DNA of 64,000 nt from the NCBI RefSeq assembly GCF_014203355.1, contig NZ_JACHIR010000001.1, positions 6,760,038 through 6,824,037 of the forward strand, read 5' to 3'. The notes beneath the pieces are model-generated. The model saw nothing but the letters and a program-made list of their open reading frames with translations. It was not told where the DNA came from and did not search any database. Source of the stretch: Kutzneria kofuensis (GTDB lineage Bacteria > Actinomycetota > Actinomycetes > Mycobacteriales > Pseudonocardiaceae). A program made the position numbers and the translations under genes. Shown here piece by piece: positions 37,701 through 45,477 of the stretch (positions are counted from its first letter, which is position 1; every line of letters starts with the position of its first letter).

Positions 37701-40499
37701 GGTGATGACCGGCAGATCAGCGTCTTCTCGCGTGCCGACCAGGACGAGACGTGGACGCGGCACGCGACCGGCCGCCTCGGCAGCGGCGGACGGGCGGAGA
37801 TCGTGGAGTGGCCGCCCGCCAACGCCGAGGCGGTCGACCTGACCGGCCACTACGACGTCCTCGCCGACGCGGGACTGGCTTACGGCCCGGTGTTCCAAGG
37901 ACTTCAGGCCGCCTTCAAGCGCGGTGACGAGGTGTTCGCCGAGATCGCGCTCCCGGAGGGCGTGGAGATCGACGGCTACGGCGTGCACCCGGCGCTCCTG
38001 GACGCCGCGCTGCACGCGATCAGTCTCACCGGCGTCACCGGCGGTCAGGCCGCGCTGCCCTTCTCCTGGGCCGGCGTTTCCCTGCACGCCACCGGGGCAA
38101 GCGCGCTGCGTGTGCACGTCCGGCCGACCGGCGAGGGCGTTGTCGCGCTGCACGCCGTCGACCCGACCGGCGGCAGCGTCGTGTCGGTCGAGTCGCTGAT
38201 GCTGCGCCCGGTCGCGCTGGATGCGGGGAGCACCAGGCGTGTCAACGACTCCCTGTTCGGTCTCATGTGGACGCCGATCACCGCTACACCGGCGGACACC
38301 GCCGGCTGGACGGTCTTCGAGCCGACCGGCGACGTCCGGGAGGCGACCTATGCGACGTTGGCGAAGCTGCAGAAGGAGACGCAGCTGGTGGTGGTCACCC
38401 GCGGTGGGCTCGCTGCCGCCGCTGTGACGGGCCTGGTGCGGTCGGCGTGGTCGGAGAGTCCGGGCCGGATCGTGCTCGTCGACCTCGAACCCGAGGCCCC
38501 GCTGGACAAGTTGCCGGAGATCATCGGTTCCGGCGAACCGCAGGTACGGGTGCGCGGGGGAGACCTCTACGCCGCCCGCCTGGCTCGGGTACCGGCACCG
38601 GAACCAGCTGGTCCGTTCACCGGCAAGGTCCTCATCACCGGCGGCACGGGTGGACTCGGGGCGAAGCTGGCCCGGCACCTGGTGGCCAACCACGGCGTGA
38701 CGGACCTGGTGCTGACGAGCCGCCGCGGTCTGGAAGCGCCCGGGGCCAAGGAGCTTCTGGAAGAACTCGGCCCCAAGGTCACGGTCGTGGCCTGCGATGC
38801 CGCCGACCGGGAGTCGCTGGCCAAGGTGATCACGCCGGATCTGAAGGCGGTGATCCACGCGGCGGGTGTCCTGGACGACGGTGTGATCTCGGCGTTGACG
38901 CCGGAGCGGTTGGACAAGGTGTTCCGGCCGAAGGTGGACGCGGCGTGGAACCTGCACGAGCTGACCAGGGGGCTGGATCTCAGTGCGTTTGTACTGTTCA
39001 GTTCAGCTGCCGGCATGCTCGGTACGCCGGGGCAGGGCAATTACGCGGCCGCGAATGCGTACTTGGATGCGTTGGCGGAACTCCGTCGTGGCGAGGGGCT
39101 GCCGGCGGTGTCGTTGGCGTGGGGTCTCTGGGACGACGGCATGGGCGACCACGCGGACACGTCGAGGATGCAGAAGAGCGGCGTCCTGGGGCTCACCACC
39201 GAGGAGGGCCTGGCGCTGTTCGACGCGGCCTGTGCGAGCGAGAGCCCGGTGCTGGCCCCGATCCGTATCGACGTGAAGGCGCTGAACGCGGTCGGTCCCG
39301 ACCGTCTGGCACCCGTCTTCCACGGGCTGATCCGCACCACACGCAAGGCGGCCGGCAAGCCGGCGGACCCGGCGGCGCTGCGCAAGCAGCTCGCGGGGCT
39401 GGACGAGGCCGGGCAGGAGACCGCGCTGCGGGATCTGGTGCTCGCCAACGCGGCCACCGTGCTGGGCCATCCCAGCCCGGACAGCGTCGACCCGGACCGT
39501 GACTTCCTGGCCTCCGGCTTCGACTCACTGACCGCGATGGAGCTGCGCAACGCCCTCAGTGCGGCGACCGGCCTGACCCTGCCGGCGATGGTCGTGTTCG
39601 ACAACAAGTCACCGGCCGAGCTGGCGCGCTGGCTGCGTACTGAACTGTCCAGTACACAGAGCGAGGAGAGCAACGCCGACGAGAGCCTGAGCGACTTCTT
39701 CCGCGACTCCGTGCTCTCCGGCAACCTCCAGAAGGGCCTGACGCTGCTGCGGGCCGTCGCCGACATCCGGCCGAAGTTCACCGGCGTCGCGGACGTCGAC
39801 CACCTGCCCAAGCCGGTCACGTTCGCGGAGGGAACCACCACGCCGCGGCTGATCTGCATCAGCACTCCGATGGCGCTCGGCGGCACGCACCAGCACGCCC
39901 GGGTCGCCGCCAACATCGGCGGTGGCCGGCACGTCAGCGCGTTGCCGGTGCCGGGCTTCGCCCGCGGCGAAAGCCTGCCCGCCACGGCGGAAGCGGCCGT
40001 CAGCGTGCTCGGCGAGGCCGTGACGCAGGCGGCTCAGGGTGATCCGTTCATCCTGCTCGGCTACTCCTCCGGCGGCGTGCTGGCCCACGCGACGGCGAAA
40101 CACCTTGAGCGGCAAGGCATCCAGCCCGGCGGCGTCGTGCTCGTCGACACCTATCACGTCAGCGAGGGCGAGGAACGCGACGTCTTCGAGCAGCTGGCCG
40201 TTGTCCTGCTGGAGAAGGAGTCCGTGTTCGGCAAGTTCGACAGCGCGCGGCTGAGTGGCATGAACGCGTACATCGACCTGCTGCCGAGCTTCGACCTCGG
40301 CCGGATCGAGGCGCCCGTGCTGTTCCTACGGGCCGACAAGTCGTTCATGGATCCCGACGACCCGACCGACAACTGGCGCGCCGTCGCCTGGGATCCGGGG
40401 CACACCGTGGTCACCGTGCCCGGCGCCACCCACTTCACCATCGTCGAGGAGCATGCCGCGGCGACGGCCCAGGCTGTCAACGACTGGCTCTCCCGATAG
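34722..40499 (+). CDS. Terminal polyketide synthase module with thioesterase (PKS-D)
   Basis: This 1925-residue protein is the release module. Approximate domains: N-terminal docking coiled coil 5-33 ([20 protein letters not shown]), KS 37-448, AT 544-882 (HAFH, malonyl type), DH 908-1165 ([10 protein letters not shown] and HPALLD), KR 1300-1523 (B-type LDD, GNYAAAN), ACP 1548-1638 (SGFDSL), thioesterase 1690-1925 with the nucleophile Ser1782 in GYSSGG and a late histidine in THFTIVEEH. The domains predict a final trans double bond, giving a 2,3-unsaturated acyl chain, followed by release. With the beta-amino starter genes nearby, the thioesterase is expected to close a macrolactam rather than a lactone. 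GTG 34722 overlaps the TGA of PKS-C by four bases (GTGA), which suggests translational coupling; ATG 34731 is also possible. The docking segment is of a different class from those of PKS-A, B and C, consistent with it accepting only from PKS-C. Confidence 0.95.
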   Translation: MSAMAESDKKLVDALRASLKETERLRAQNRKLTATIREPIAIVGMACRYPGGVSSPEDLWRLVADGVDAVTSFPKDRGWDTDRLYDPTGERPGTTYTDQGGFLHNAADFDPGFFGISPREALVMDPQQRLLLEATWEALERAGIDPTTLKGSSTGVFAGMMYHDYAANNSTGAIASGRVSYTFGLEGPAVTIDTACSSSLVALHWAVQALRAGDCSLALVGGVAVMATPETFVEFSKQRGLSKDGRCKSFAGATDGTGWGEGVGMLVVERLSDARRNGHQVLAIVRGSAINQDGASNGLTAPNGPSQRRVIKAALAAAQVSADQVDMVEAHGTGTTLGDPIEAQALLATYGQDRDEPLWLGSIKSNMGHTQAAAGVAGIIKVVMAIRNRTMPKTLHVDVPTPQVDWTAGNIELLTESRQWPSADRPRRAGISSFGISGTNAHVIIEEAPPEEVAERTVAERPVPWILSGKTPEALADQALKLSEVDNEPLDVAYSLATSRAVFEHRGVIVGTDVDELRRGAVALAQGTSAPGVVRGSARGAGSTAFLFTGQGAQRIGMGRELYESFPVFAEAWDEVVAHLDPALGTARPLQDIVWGDDQEALNRTGNAQPALFAFEVALYRLVQSWGVRPGFVAGHSVGEIAAAHVAGVLSLEDACKLVSARGRLMQALPVGGAMVAIQATEDEIELREGVGLAAVNGPQSMVISGDEAAVLAIKADFEARGRKTTRLKVSHAFHSPLMEPMLDEFRAVVAGLTFAEPKIPAVATSAGGGEWSEPEYWVKHVREAVRFADAVTGLAAKGVTRFVEIGPDGVLTGLGAGWVDGAVFVATQRRDKPQERELVSALAQAFANGVDVDWNAFFEGREARRVDLPTYAFQHQTFWLSAQDYLANSWLGGGAGDVVSAGLEGAGHPLLGAVLTAPDGDGVVLTGRLSPNTLPWLADHVVGGSIFFPGTGLVELALRAGEFVGCDAVEELTLEAPLVLPERGGVAVQVRVGDDRQISVFSRADQDETWTRHATGRLGSGGRAEIVEWPPANAEAVDLTGHYDVLADAGLAYGPVFQGLQAAFKRGDEVFAEIALPEGVEIDGYGVHPALLDAALHAISLTGVTGGQAALPFSWAGVSLHATGASALRVHVRPTGEGVVALHAVDPTGGSVVSVESLMLRPVALDAGSTRRVNDSLFGLMWTPITATPADTAGWTVFEPTGDVREATYATLAKLQKETQLVVVTRGGLAAAAVTGLVRSAWSESPGRIVLVDLEPEAPLDKLPEIIGSGEPQVRVRGGDLYAARLARVPAPEPAGPFTGKVLITGGTGGLGAKLARHLVANHGVTDLVLTSRRGLEAPGAKELLEELGPKVTVVACDAADRESLAKVITPDLKAVIHAAGVLDDGVISALTPERLDKVFRPKVDAAWNLHELTRGLDLSAFVLFSSAAGMLGTPGQGNYAAANAYLDALAELRRGEGLPAVSLAWGLWDDGMGDHADTSRMQKSGVLGLTTEEGLALFDAACASESPVLAPIRIDVKALNAVGPDRLAPVFHGLIRTTRKAAGKPADPAALRKQLAGLDEAGQETALRDLVLANAATVLGHPSPDSVDPDRDFLASGFDSLTAMELRNALSAATGLTLPAMVVFDNKSPAELARWLRTELSSTQSEESNADESLSDFFRDSVLSGNLQKGLTLLRAVADIRPKFTGVADVDHLPKPVTFAEGTTTPRLICISTPMALGGTHQHARVAANIGGGRHVSALPVPGFARGESLPATAEAAVSVLGEAVTQAAQGDPFILLGYSSGGVLAHATAKHLERQGIQPGGVVLVDTYHVSEGEERDVFEQLAVVLLEKESVFGKFDSARLSGMNAYIDLLPSFDLGRIEAPVLFLRADKSFMDPDDPTDNWRAVAWDPGHTVVTVPGATHFTIVEEHAAATAQAVNDWLSR
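36567..36595 (+). repeat. AT-coding low-G+C repeat, copy 6 (PKS-D)
   Basis: One base differs from copy 2 (GTC instead of GTT for valine); the dyad core is unchanged. Confidence 0.6.
38979..39007 (+). repeat. KR-coding low-G+C repeat, copy 4 (PKS-D)
   Basis: One synonymous change (GCG for GCA) from KR repeat copy 1. Confidence 0.6.
39637..39655 (+). repeat. Inverted repeat in the ACP-to-thioesterase linker of PKS-D
   Basis: GTACTG, seven bases (AACTGTC), CAGTAC: a perfect 6-bp dyad in coding sequence, in an A+T-richer patch that encodes RTELSSTQS after the last ACP. It shares the ACTG...CAGT arms of the AT and KR repeats. Confidence 0.5.
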
Positions 40500-40508
40500 G
40501 GCGGCTGT

Positions 40509-40535
40509 CCCCGGTCTGGGATCGGCAGACCGGGG
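40509..40535 (+). terminator. Hairpin 1 after the PKS-D stop
   Basis: A perfect 10-bp stem (CCCCGGTCTG and its complement) with a 7-base loop begins nine bases after the PKS-D stop codon. There is no T run, as is common for actinomycete terminators. Confidence 0.65.
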
Positions 40536-40544
40536 GCGGCACGA

Positions 40545-40581
40545 CAACAGCCCCGGCGTGACCATCACGCCGGGGCTGTTG
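40545..40581 (+). terminator. Hairpin 2, long perfect stem
   Basis: A perfect 16-bp inverted repeat (AACAGCCCCGGCGTG extended by one C-G pair) surrounds the 5-base loop ACCAT. It lies between the PKS-D gene and the convergent minus-strand SRPBCC gene, so it could act in both directions. Confidence 0.7.
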
Positions 40582-40608
40582 GCAGCCCCAGGGGGTGGAG
40601 GGGGCTGC
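40582..40608 (+). terminator. Hairpin 3, weaker, abutting hairpin 2
   Basis: GCAGCCCC (40582-40589) pairs with GGGGCTGC (40601-40608) around an 11-base loop. The arms share the CAGCCCC / GGGGCTG core with hairpin 2, so alternative pairing between the two hairpins is possible. Confidence 0.4.
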
Positions 40609-40744
40609 GGGACACCGGTCGCCGCGAAGGAGGGGGACGTCCGGTGGCCGGTGGCGGTGGCGGACACGGGCCGGGGGGATGGAAACCCGTGGCGGCCGCC
40701 GAACCGGCTGTGTTGCTGGGGACATCGAAGATTGGCCGGCCGGC

Positions 40745-40840
40745 GGCGTCGGTGGCTGCCGGATCGGCTGTGGTGGCGGGGAATTGAAGGTCTGCCGCGC
40801 GGTGGCGTCGGTGGCTGCCGGAACCGTGGCTGCCGGAACC
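40745..40840. repeat. Short direct repeats in the intergenic gap
   Basis: A 19-base exact repeat occurs at 40745-40763 and 40804-40822, and a 15-base tandem duplication at 40811-40840. The surrounding sequence is partly similar too (CGGCTGTGTTG / CGGCTGTGGTGG), which suggests an older, degraded duplication of about 60 bases. Confidence 0.6.
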
Positions 40841-40909
40841 GTTGCCGTGCCGGGAAAGCTGGTTGGCAGTAGGACCGGGGCCGCCGGCCCTACTGCCGTG
40901 TCTTCAGCC

Positions 40910-41326
40910 TCAGCCGGCGGCCTTGGCCAGGGCGTCGAGGCCCTCGTCGATGCCGCCACTGAGGAACTGGCCGATGGCCGCGCCCATCTCATCGCTGCCG
41001 GGCCCGTCGAGCTCGGTGCGGTGGGTGATCGTGGAGCCGCCGTTCGGGCCGGCCACGACCTTGCAGTGGGACCGCAGCGTGACGTGTTCGTCGATCTTGG
41101 TCTCCTGCGTGAAGCCCACCCCGTCGACGACGTTGACCAGGGTGAACGCGGCCGGACCCTGCTGGGCGCTGGTGATCACGCCGGTCGAGCCGCTGGCGAA
41201 CGGGCCGCTGATCTCCATCTTCTCCATCCCGGCGTTCCACTCGGGCCAGGTCGCCACGTCGGTGTAGCGCGCCCAGACGGCCGAGGGGGCGGCGTCGGCG
41301 TCGATGCTGCGCTCGTAGTGCCACAC
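40910..41326 (-). CDS. SRPBCC / START-like (polyketide cyclase type 2) family protein
   Basis: This 138-residue soluble protein has the family's usual order: an N-terminal strand (MWHYERSIDADAAPSAVW), the helix YTDVATWPEWNAGMEKMEISG, a run of alternating strands ending in STITHRTELDGP, and a long C-terminal helix (SGGIDEGLDALAKA). The fold forms a hydrophobic ligand pocket. Members include polyketide cyclases and aromatases, lipid carriers and stress proteins, so the sequence does not fix a role. The start is GTG at 41326, with GGAGGA seven bases upstream. It converges on the PKS-D gene and diverges from the VinJ-like gene. A dyad over its likely promoter suggests repressor control. It is not part of the known macrolactam starter cassette; it could bind the product or an intermediate, or be unrelated. 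The family assignment is good; the function is unknown. Confidence 0.85.
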   Translation of the reverse strand: MWHYERSIDADAAPSAVWARYTDVATWPEWNAGMEKMEISGPFASGSTGVITSAQQGPAAFTLVNVVDGVGFTQETKIDEHVTLRSHCKVVAGPNGGSTITHRTELDGPGSDEMGAAIGQFLSGGIDEGLDALAKAAG

Positions 41327-41350
41327 GGGAGTCCTCCAGGGGAGAGTTTC

Positions 41351-41366
41351 ATACGTACTTACGTAT
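41351..41366. promoter_or_regulatory. Palindromic operator candidate
   Basis: ATACGTA, two bases, TACGTAT: a perfect 7-bp dyad in an A+T-rich pocket of a G+C-rich region, 25 bases upstream of the SRPBCC start codon. TACGTA-centred dyads are typical of TetR and PadR family operators. It covers the likely -10 element of the minus-strand promoter, so binding would repress that gene and possibly the divergent one. No regulator gene lies in the window. Confidence 0.5.
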
Positions 41367-41381
41367 TAGACAAATGTACAA
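41352..41381 (-). promoter_or_regulatory. Putative promoter of the SRPBCC gene
   Basis: Read on the minus strand, TTGTAC (41381-41376), an 18-base spacer and TACGTA (41357-41352) resemble -35 and -10 elements. The transcript would begin about 20 bases before GTG 41326, leaving room for the GGAGGA site. This is pattern matching only. Confidence 0.35.
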
Positions 41382-41553
41382 CATGGGTGAGTGGGGCCGC
41401 AAGGGGGGAGCCACGAGCGGGTCCCGGCCCCGCGCGGAGCAGCCTAGGGACTTCGATCGAAGGGTTTCCCCACCTTCTCCGGCGCTACCGTCGACCCGCG
41501 GTGCGCCGCCGCGGGCGTTGGCGGCAAAGGACTATCGACGAGGTGGTGGAACG
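41382..41553. other. Leader region of the VinJ-like gene
   Basis: The VinJ-like reading frame extends back to 41374, but the residues upstream of ATG 41554 are Arg/Pro/Gly-rich and unlike the family, whereas GAGGTGG at 41540-41546 is well placed for ATG 41554. I treat this stretch as untranslated leader and promoter region. I see no clear promoter motif for the plus strand. Confidence 0.5.
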
Positions 41554-42450
41554 ATGTCGCTTGCCCCCAGCGCCAAGGGGACCGTGAAGTTCGGCGATTA
41601 CAAGACGTGGTACCGGGTGACGGGCGACCCCGGCTGCGGCAAGCCGGTGCTGGTCGTGGTCCACGGCGGCCCCGGCAGCACCCACGACTACCTGCTGCGC
41701 ATGAGCGAACTGGCCGACCGCGGCTGGCCGGTCGTGCACTACGACCAGCTCGGCAACGGCGGGTCCACCCACCTGCCGGGGAAGGGCCCGGACTTCTGGA
41801 CCCCGGAGCTGTTCGAGGCCGAGCTGACGAACCTGGTGCGGCAGCTGGGCATCGACGGCAACTATGTGCCGTTCGGACAGTCCTGGGGTGGCCTCCTCGT
41901 CGCCATGCACGCCGCGAAGCGGCCAACCGGCTTGAAGGGCCTGGTGATCGCCAACGCCCCGGCCTCGTACCCGTTGTGGCTGCAGGAGATGAAGGTCCTG
42001 CGCGACCAGCTGCCGCCCGGCGTGGACGAGGCACTGCGCCGCCACGAGGCCGAGGGCACGACCGACAGCATCGACTACTACAACACCATGCAGGCCTTCT
42101 ACGAGCGGCACGTGTGCCGGCTCAAGCCGCAGCCGCGGGACCTGCAGGCCTCGTTCTACGAGATCTACAACGACCCCACCGTCTACTTCACCATGAACGG
42201 CCCCAGCGAGTTCCACGTCATCGGCACGCTCAAGGACTGGGGCGTGATTGACGTGCTGCCGCGGATCACCGTGCCTACGCTGATCATCTCGGGCCGGCAC
42301 GACGAGGCCACGCCGGCCACGGTCCAGCCCTTCCAGGACCTCATCCCCGACGCCCGCTGGGAGATCTTCGAGGAGTCCAGCCACGTCCCGCACCTCGAGG
42401 AGCCGGAACTGTTCGACGACGTCATGCACACCTACCTCAGCAGCCTGTAG
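41554..42450 (+). CDS. vinJ-like: Alpha/beta-hydrolase amidase, proline iminopeptidase family (VinJ-like)
   Basis: This 298-residue protein has the proline iminopeptidase hallmarks: the oxyanion motif HGGPG (residues 37-41), the nucleophile elbow GQSWGG with Ser110, an acid in SGRHDEATP and a histidine in ESSHVPHLEEP. In vicenistatin biosynthesis the VinJ homologue removes the protecting N-terminal alanine from the finished polyketide chain and frees the amine for lactam closure. The full set of partner genes around it supports that role over general peptide turnover. ATG 41554 is preferred to upstream in-frame starts because GAGGTGG (41540-41546) lies seven bases before it and the protein then has normal family length. 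The stop is followed 13 bases later by the VinK-like gene, preceded by GGAGA, so the two are probably co-transcribed. Confidence 0.9.
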   Translation: MSLAPSAKGTVKFGDYKTWYRVTGDPGCGKPVLVVVHGGPGSTHDYLLRMSELADRGWPVVHYDQLGNGGSTHLPGKGPDFWTPELFEAELTNLVRQLGIDGNYVPFGQSWGGLLVAMHAAKRPTGLKGLVIANAPASYPLWLQEMKVLRDQLPPGVDEALRRHEAEGTTDSIDYYNTMQAFYERHVCRLKPQPRDLQASFYEIYNDPTVYFTMNGPSEFHVIGTLKDWGVIDVLPRITVPTLIISGRHDEATPATVQPFQDLIPDARWEIFEESSHVPHLEEPELFDDVMHTYLSSL

Positions 42451-42463
42451 CGGAGACAAGCCA

Positions 42464-43408
42464 ATGCTCACCGAGTTCACCGCGTCCGAGGCGGTCGTCT
42501 TCCCCGGCATGGGGCCGTCCCGCTTCGCCGACGTCGGCAAGTTCATGGTCATCAATCCGTACGCCCGGCGGCTGGTCGCCGAGGCCGACGAACGCCTGGG
42601 CTACTCGCTCGTGGACGCCTTCCGCGACACCGAGGGCGACTACAGCCGTCAGGCGCAGGTCAGTTTCCTGGTCAACTGCGTCGCCCTGGCCCAGTGGGCG
42701 GAAGCGGAGCTGGGCGCCAGGCCCGAGGTCTGCGTCGGCCCGAGCTTCGGCGGCAAGGCGCTGGCCGCGCACTCCGGCGCACTGTCCTTTTCGGACGCCG
42801 TGTGGATGACCGCGGAGTTCGCCCGCTGCCTGGACGAGTTCTTCGCCACGGAGTTCGCCGACGTGGTCACGCACTCGTTCGTGCGGACCCCGCTGGACAT
42901 CCTCCACCAACTGTTCGCCGAGATGGACGAGCTCGGCTACTGGCACGACGTGTCCTGTCACATCGACCACGACTTCCACATGGTGTCGCTGAGCCGGGAC
43001 AACCTGGAGTGGTTCCAGCAGAAGCTGCGCCGGGGTGGCGGCATGTCGCTGTACACCATGCATCCGCCGATGCACGTCAGCACGTTCGGCCCGCTGCGCA
43101 GGAAGATCCAGGCCGAGGTGTTCGACCGGTTGGAGTTCCGCGACCCGACGCTGCCGGTGGTGAACGACCAGGACGGCTCGATCGTCACCACCGGGGAGCA
43201 GGTCCGGGACATGCTGCTGGACGGCATCGTCAACACGGTCCGCTGGCCGGACGCGGTCGCGACGCTGAAGCGGCTGGGTGTGGCCAAGGTGCACATCGCC
43301 GGCCAGGACAGCCTGTTCGGCCGGGTCGCCGTGACGAACAAGAACTTCCAGGTCGTCGCCGTCGACCCGAAGCTCGCGGTCAGCCCCCGCAAGCGCACCG
43401 CCGCCTGA
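42464..43408 (+). CDS. vinK-like: Stand-alone acyltransferase, ACP-to-ACP aminoacyl transfer (VinK-like)
   Basis: This 314-residue protein has the malonyl-transferase fold: VVFPGMGPSRF near the N terminus, the nucleophile Ser94 in GPSFGGK, and a histidine in MHPPMHVSTF where extender ATs have HAFH. This altered pocket and the free-standing context fit the VinK type. VinK does not load a CoA extender; it moves the alanyl-protected beta-aminoacyl unit from the discrete ACP to the loading ACP of the first PKS. Both partner ACPs are here: the minus-strand ACP next door and the N-terminal ACP of PKS-E. The gene follows the amidase gene by 13 bases and converges on the ACP gene, with two strong hairpins between them. 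Confidence 0.92.
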   Translation: MLTEFTASEAVVFPGMGPSRFADVGKFMVINPYARRLVAEADERLGYSLVDAFRDTEGDYSRQAQVSFLVNCVALAQWAEAELGARPEVCVGPSFGGKALAAHSGALSFSDAVWMTAEFARCLDEFFATEFADVVTHSFVRTPLDILHQLFAEMDELGYWHDVSCHIDHDFHMVSLSRDNLEWFQQKLRRGGGMSLYTMHPPMHVSTFGPLRRKIQAEVFDRLEFRDPTLPVVNDQDGSIVTTGEQVRDMLLDGIVNTVRWPDAVATLKRLGVAKVHIAGQDSLFGRVAVTNKNFQVVAVDPKLAVSPRKRTAA

Positions 43409-43415
43409 CGAGAAG

Positions 43416-43440
43416 GGGGGACCGGCGAAGCCGGTCCCCC
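43416..43440. terminator. Terminator hairpin between VinK-like and ACP genes (1)
   Basis: A perfect 11-bp stem (GGGGGACCGGC and its complement) with a GAA loop starts seven bases after the VinK-like stop. It lies between convergent genes. Confidence 0.75.
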
Positions 43441-43448
43441 GAAACGCC

Positions 43449-43483
43449 GAAGCGGCCATGTCCACAGTGGACATGGCCGCTTC
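43449..43483. terminator. Terminator hairpin between VinK-like and ACP genes (2)
   Basis: A perfect 15-bp stem (GAAGCGGCCATGTCC and its complement) encloses ACAGT and ends nine bases from the ACP gene's stop. With the hairpin at 43416-43440 it forms a two-hairpin bidirectional terminator. Confidence 0.75.
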
Positions 43484-43492
43484 TGGCGGAGC

Positions 43493-43741
43493 TCAGGCGG
43501 CCTGCTTGAGCAGGTTGTCCAGGGCGGCCCAGAGCACGCCGGCGTTGGCGAAGGTCTCCAGGCTCAGGGCGTCGTCGACGAAGCGGACGCCGAACTCGTG
43601 CTCAAGCGCCCCGAGCAGCTCGACGGTGCCGAGCGAGTCGAGCCCCAGGTCGCGCAGGCTCGACTCCTGCGTCAGCGGCTCGTCATGAGGCAGAAAAGGC
43701 AGGTACGGGCGCAGGACTTCCTCGAACCGCGCGTCCCACAT
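43493..43741 (-). CDS. vinL-like: Discrete acyl carrier protein (VinL-like)
   Basis: This 82-residue acidic protein is a carrier protein; the phosphopantetheine serine is in DLGLDSLG. In the vicenistatin pathway the VinL homologue carries 3-methylaspartate, then the decarboxylated 3-amino-2-methylpropionate, then its alanyl derivative, before transfer to the PKS. ATG 43741 is chosen because GGAG (43751-43748 on this strand) lies six bases upstream; the in-frame TTG at 43753 would overlap that site. It is the only starter gene on the minus strand. It diverges from the VinN-like ligase gene across about 190 bases and converges on the VinK-like gene. Its serine motif GLDSLG matches the loading ACP of PKS-E and differs from GFDSL/GFDSV in all complete extension ACPs. 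Confidence 0.92.
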   Translation of the reverse strand: MWDARFEEVLRPYLPFLPHDEPLTQESSLRDLGLDSLGTVELLGALEHEFGVRFVDDALSLETFANAGVLWAALDNLLKQAA

Positions 43742-43932
43742 GGGTGACTCCAATCTTTTTTCCGGGCCGAATTGGTCCGGCTGTGGCCGATCTCGACGCT
43801 AAACCGCAATGCCCCCCGGTCGCTACCCCTGTCCAGCCTGACGCAAACAGGGGGCGGGATTTCCCTCGAATCTCTGGCCGATCCTTGAAATCCCCAGTAC
43901 GCCCGTGTCATCCATGTCATAGAGGAGGAAGA
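43742..43932. promoter_or_regulatory. Divergent promoter region, ACP and VinN-like genes
   Basis: This 191-base region drives both directions and has local A+T-rich patches (a T run at 43756-43761). An imperfect dyad at 43762-43780 (CCGGGCCGAATTGGTCCGG) lies just upstream of the ACP gene's ribosome binding site. TTGAAA at 43885-43890 could be a -35 box for the plus-strand gene, but no convincing -10 follows at the right spacing. The exact promoters are not resolved. Confidence 0.35.
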
Positions 43933-45477
43933 ATGAACTCATCGAGCACGACCGCGTTGCACGCGCGTTTCCTTCGTGGCCTCGCCGCTTCGCCGGACGG
44001 GGCCGCGATCCGGTTCGGCGACCAGGCGGTCAGCTACCGCCAGGCGCATGAACGGGCCCTGCTGTGGGCAGGATCACTGCACGCCGCCGGACCGCGTCCA
44101 CCAGCCGTGGTCGGGGTCCTCTTCGGCAAGACGATCGAGTCCTACCAGGGCCTGCTCGCGGCTCTCTATTCCGGCGCGACGGTCGTGCCGCTCAACGTCA
44201 GCTTCCCGACGCCCCGGCTCCGCGCCATGATCGACCTGGCCGGCGTCACCGCGCTGCTCGCCGACGAGTACGGGATGGCCGTGCTGGAGGACGTGCTGGC
44301 CGGCGACACGATGCCGGTGCTGGCGATGGCCGACCCGGGCGTCGGCACGATCGAGGTCGACCCGGCGAACGCGCTGGCCCAGCCGCACCCGGTGGCCGCA
44401 ACCGACACCGCGTACATGCTGTTCACCAGCGGTTCCACCGGCCGGCCGAAGGGCGTGCCGATCACCCACGGCAACACCCACCATTACTTCTCCTACCTCG
44501 ACGAGCGCTTCGACTTCACCCCGGACGACGTCTTCTCGCAGACCTTCGACCTGAACTTCGACTGCGCGATGTTCGACCTGTTCTGCGCCTGGGGCGCCGG
44601 CGCCACCGTCTGCGCGATTCCGCCGCACGCCTACCGCGACATGCCGGCCTACTTCGCCGACCACAAGATCACCGTCTGGTTCTCCACGCCGTCGGCGATC
44701 GGCCTGGTCCGCCGCATGGGCGGCCTCACTCCCGGGGCCATGCCCACGCTGCGCTGGAGTTTCTTCGCCGGCGAGGCCCTGAAGTGCGCGGATGCCGCGG
44801 ACTGGCAGGCGGCCGCGGTCGGCTCGACGCTGGAGAACCTGTACGGCCCGACCGAGCTGACCGTCACCATCACCGCGCACCGCTGGTCACCGGAATCCGA
44901 ACGGCTGGCCGTCAACGGTGTCGTGCCGATCGGTGACCTCAATCCCGGCCACGAGCACCTGGTGATCACTCCGGACGGCGAGCCGACCGAGGACGAGGGT
45001 GAGCTGTGCATCACCGGCCCGCAGATGACGCCGGGCTACCTCGATCCCGAGGACGACAAGGGCCGCTTCCTCGAACACGGCGGCCGGACGTGGTACCGGA
45101 CCGGCGACCGGGTCCGCTGGGTGTCGCCGACCGAGCTGGCGTATCTGGGCCGGCTGGATTCGCAGGTGCAGATCCACGGCCTGCGGATCGAGCTCGCGGA
45201 GATCGACAACGCGGTCCGGGCCAGCGGCGTGGAGGACGCGGTCACCGTGACCCGGGAGACCGCGGGCGGGCTGGAGCTCGTCGTCTTCTACACGGGCGAG
45301 CGCGTGCCGCCGTCCGAGCTCAACAAGCGGCTGTGCGACCGGCTGCCGCAGAGCATGGTGCCCAAGCACTACCAGCACGTCGACGAGTTCCCGCTGAACT
45401 CCAACCGCAAGGTGGACCGGCGCCGCCTGGCCGGCGTCGCGGCCGACCTGCTGACGGCGAGGGCGGGTGCACAATAG
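43933..45477 (+). CDS. vinN-like: Adenylate-forming 3-methylaspartate:ACP ligase (VinN-like)
   Basis: This 514-residue protein belongs to the adenylation superfamily: P-loop FTSGSTGRPKG (164-174), LYGPTE, YRTGDRV, the hinge GRLDSQVQIHG and the C-terminal catalytic lysine in NSNRKVD. In VinN-type enzymes the beta-amino group of 3-methylaspartate is held by an aspartate in the A4 region; here that region reads FDLNFDCAMFDLF (205-217) and offers three aspartates. The product is the aminoacyl thioester on the discrete ACP encoded divergently next door. ATG 43933 is chosen because AGAGGAGGAA lies immediately upstream; the frame remains open upstream but reads as non-protein sequence over the promoter region. 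The VinM-like gene follows after 118 bases. Confidence 0.9.
   Translation: MNSSSTTALHARFLRGLAASPDGAAIRFGDQAVSYRQAHERALLWAGSLHAAGPRPPAVVGVLFGKTIESYQGLLAALYSGATVVPLNVSFPTPRLRAMIDLAGVTALLADEYGMAVLEDVLAGDTMPVLAMADPGVGTIEVDPANALAQPHPVAATDTAYMLFTSGSTGRPKGVPITHGNTHHYFSYLDERFDFTPDDVFSQTFDLNFDCAMFDLFCAWGAGATVCAIPPHAYRDMPAYFADHKITVWFSTPSAIGLVRRMGGLTPGAMPTLRWSFFAGEALKCADAADWQAAAVGSTLENLYGPTELTVTITAHRWSPESERLAVNGVVPIGDLNPGHEHLVITPDGEPTEDEGELCITGPQMTPGYLDPEDDKGRFLEHGGRTWYRTGDRVRWVSPTELAYLGRLDSQVQIHGLRIELAEIDNAVRASGVEDAVTVTRETAGGLELVVFYTGERVPPSELNKRLCDRLPQSMVPKHYQHVDEFPLNSNRKVDRRRLAGVAADLLTARAGAQ

Larger units (their letters stand above)
40582..40909. other. Gene-free stretch with short direct repeats
   Basis: Together with 40500-40581 this gives 410 bases between the PKS-D stop and the SRPBCC stop in which I see no credible gene. 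The open frames on either strand here read as low-complexity Pro/Ala/Arg strings without a start site or homology. Apart from the hairpins, the stretch holds two exact copies of GGCGTCGGTGGCTGCCGGA (40745-40763, 40804-40822) and a tandem pair of GTGGCTGCCGGAACC (40811-40825, 40826-40840). Confidence 0.6.

Noticed and set aside
41374-41553. An upstream start for the VinJ-like amidase that would add 60 residues
   Set aside because: The extra residues are unlike the family and cover the promoter and operator region; ATG 41554 has a good ribosome binding site and gives the normal length.
40477-41587. Open frames on both strands across the gap after PKS-D (minus 40477-40992, plus 40595-41587)
   Set aside because: They read as low-complexity Pro/Arg/Ala strings, cross hairpins and repeats, lack ribosome binding sites, and the plus-strand frame runs antisense through the SRPBCC gene.
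43744-43932. An upstream start for the VinN-like ligase, and TTG 43753 as the start of the discrete ACP
   Set aside because: The ligase extension would overlap the ACP gene's leader and encodes non-conserved sequence, while AGAGGAGGAA sits right before ATG 43933. TTG 43753 overlaps the GGAG site that serves ATG 43741.
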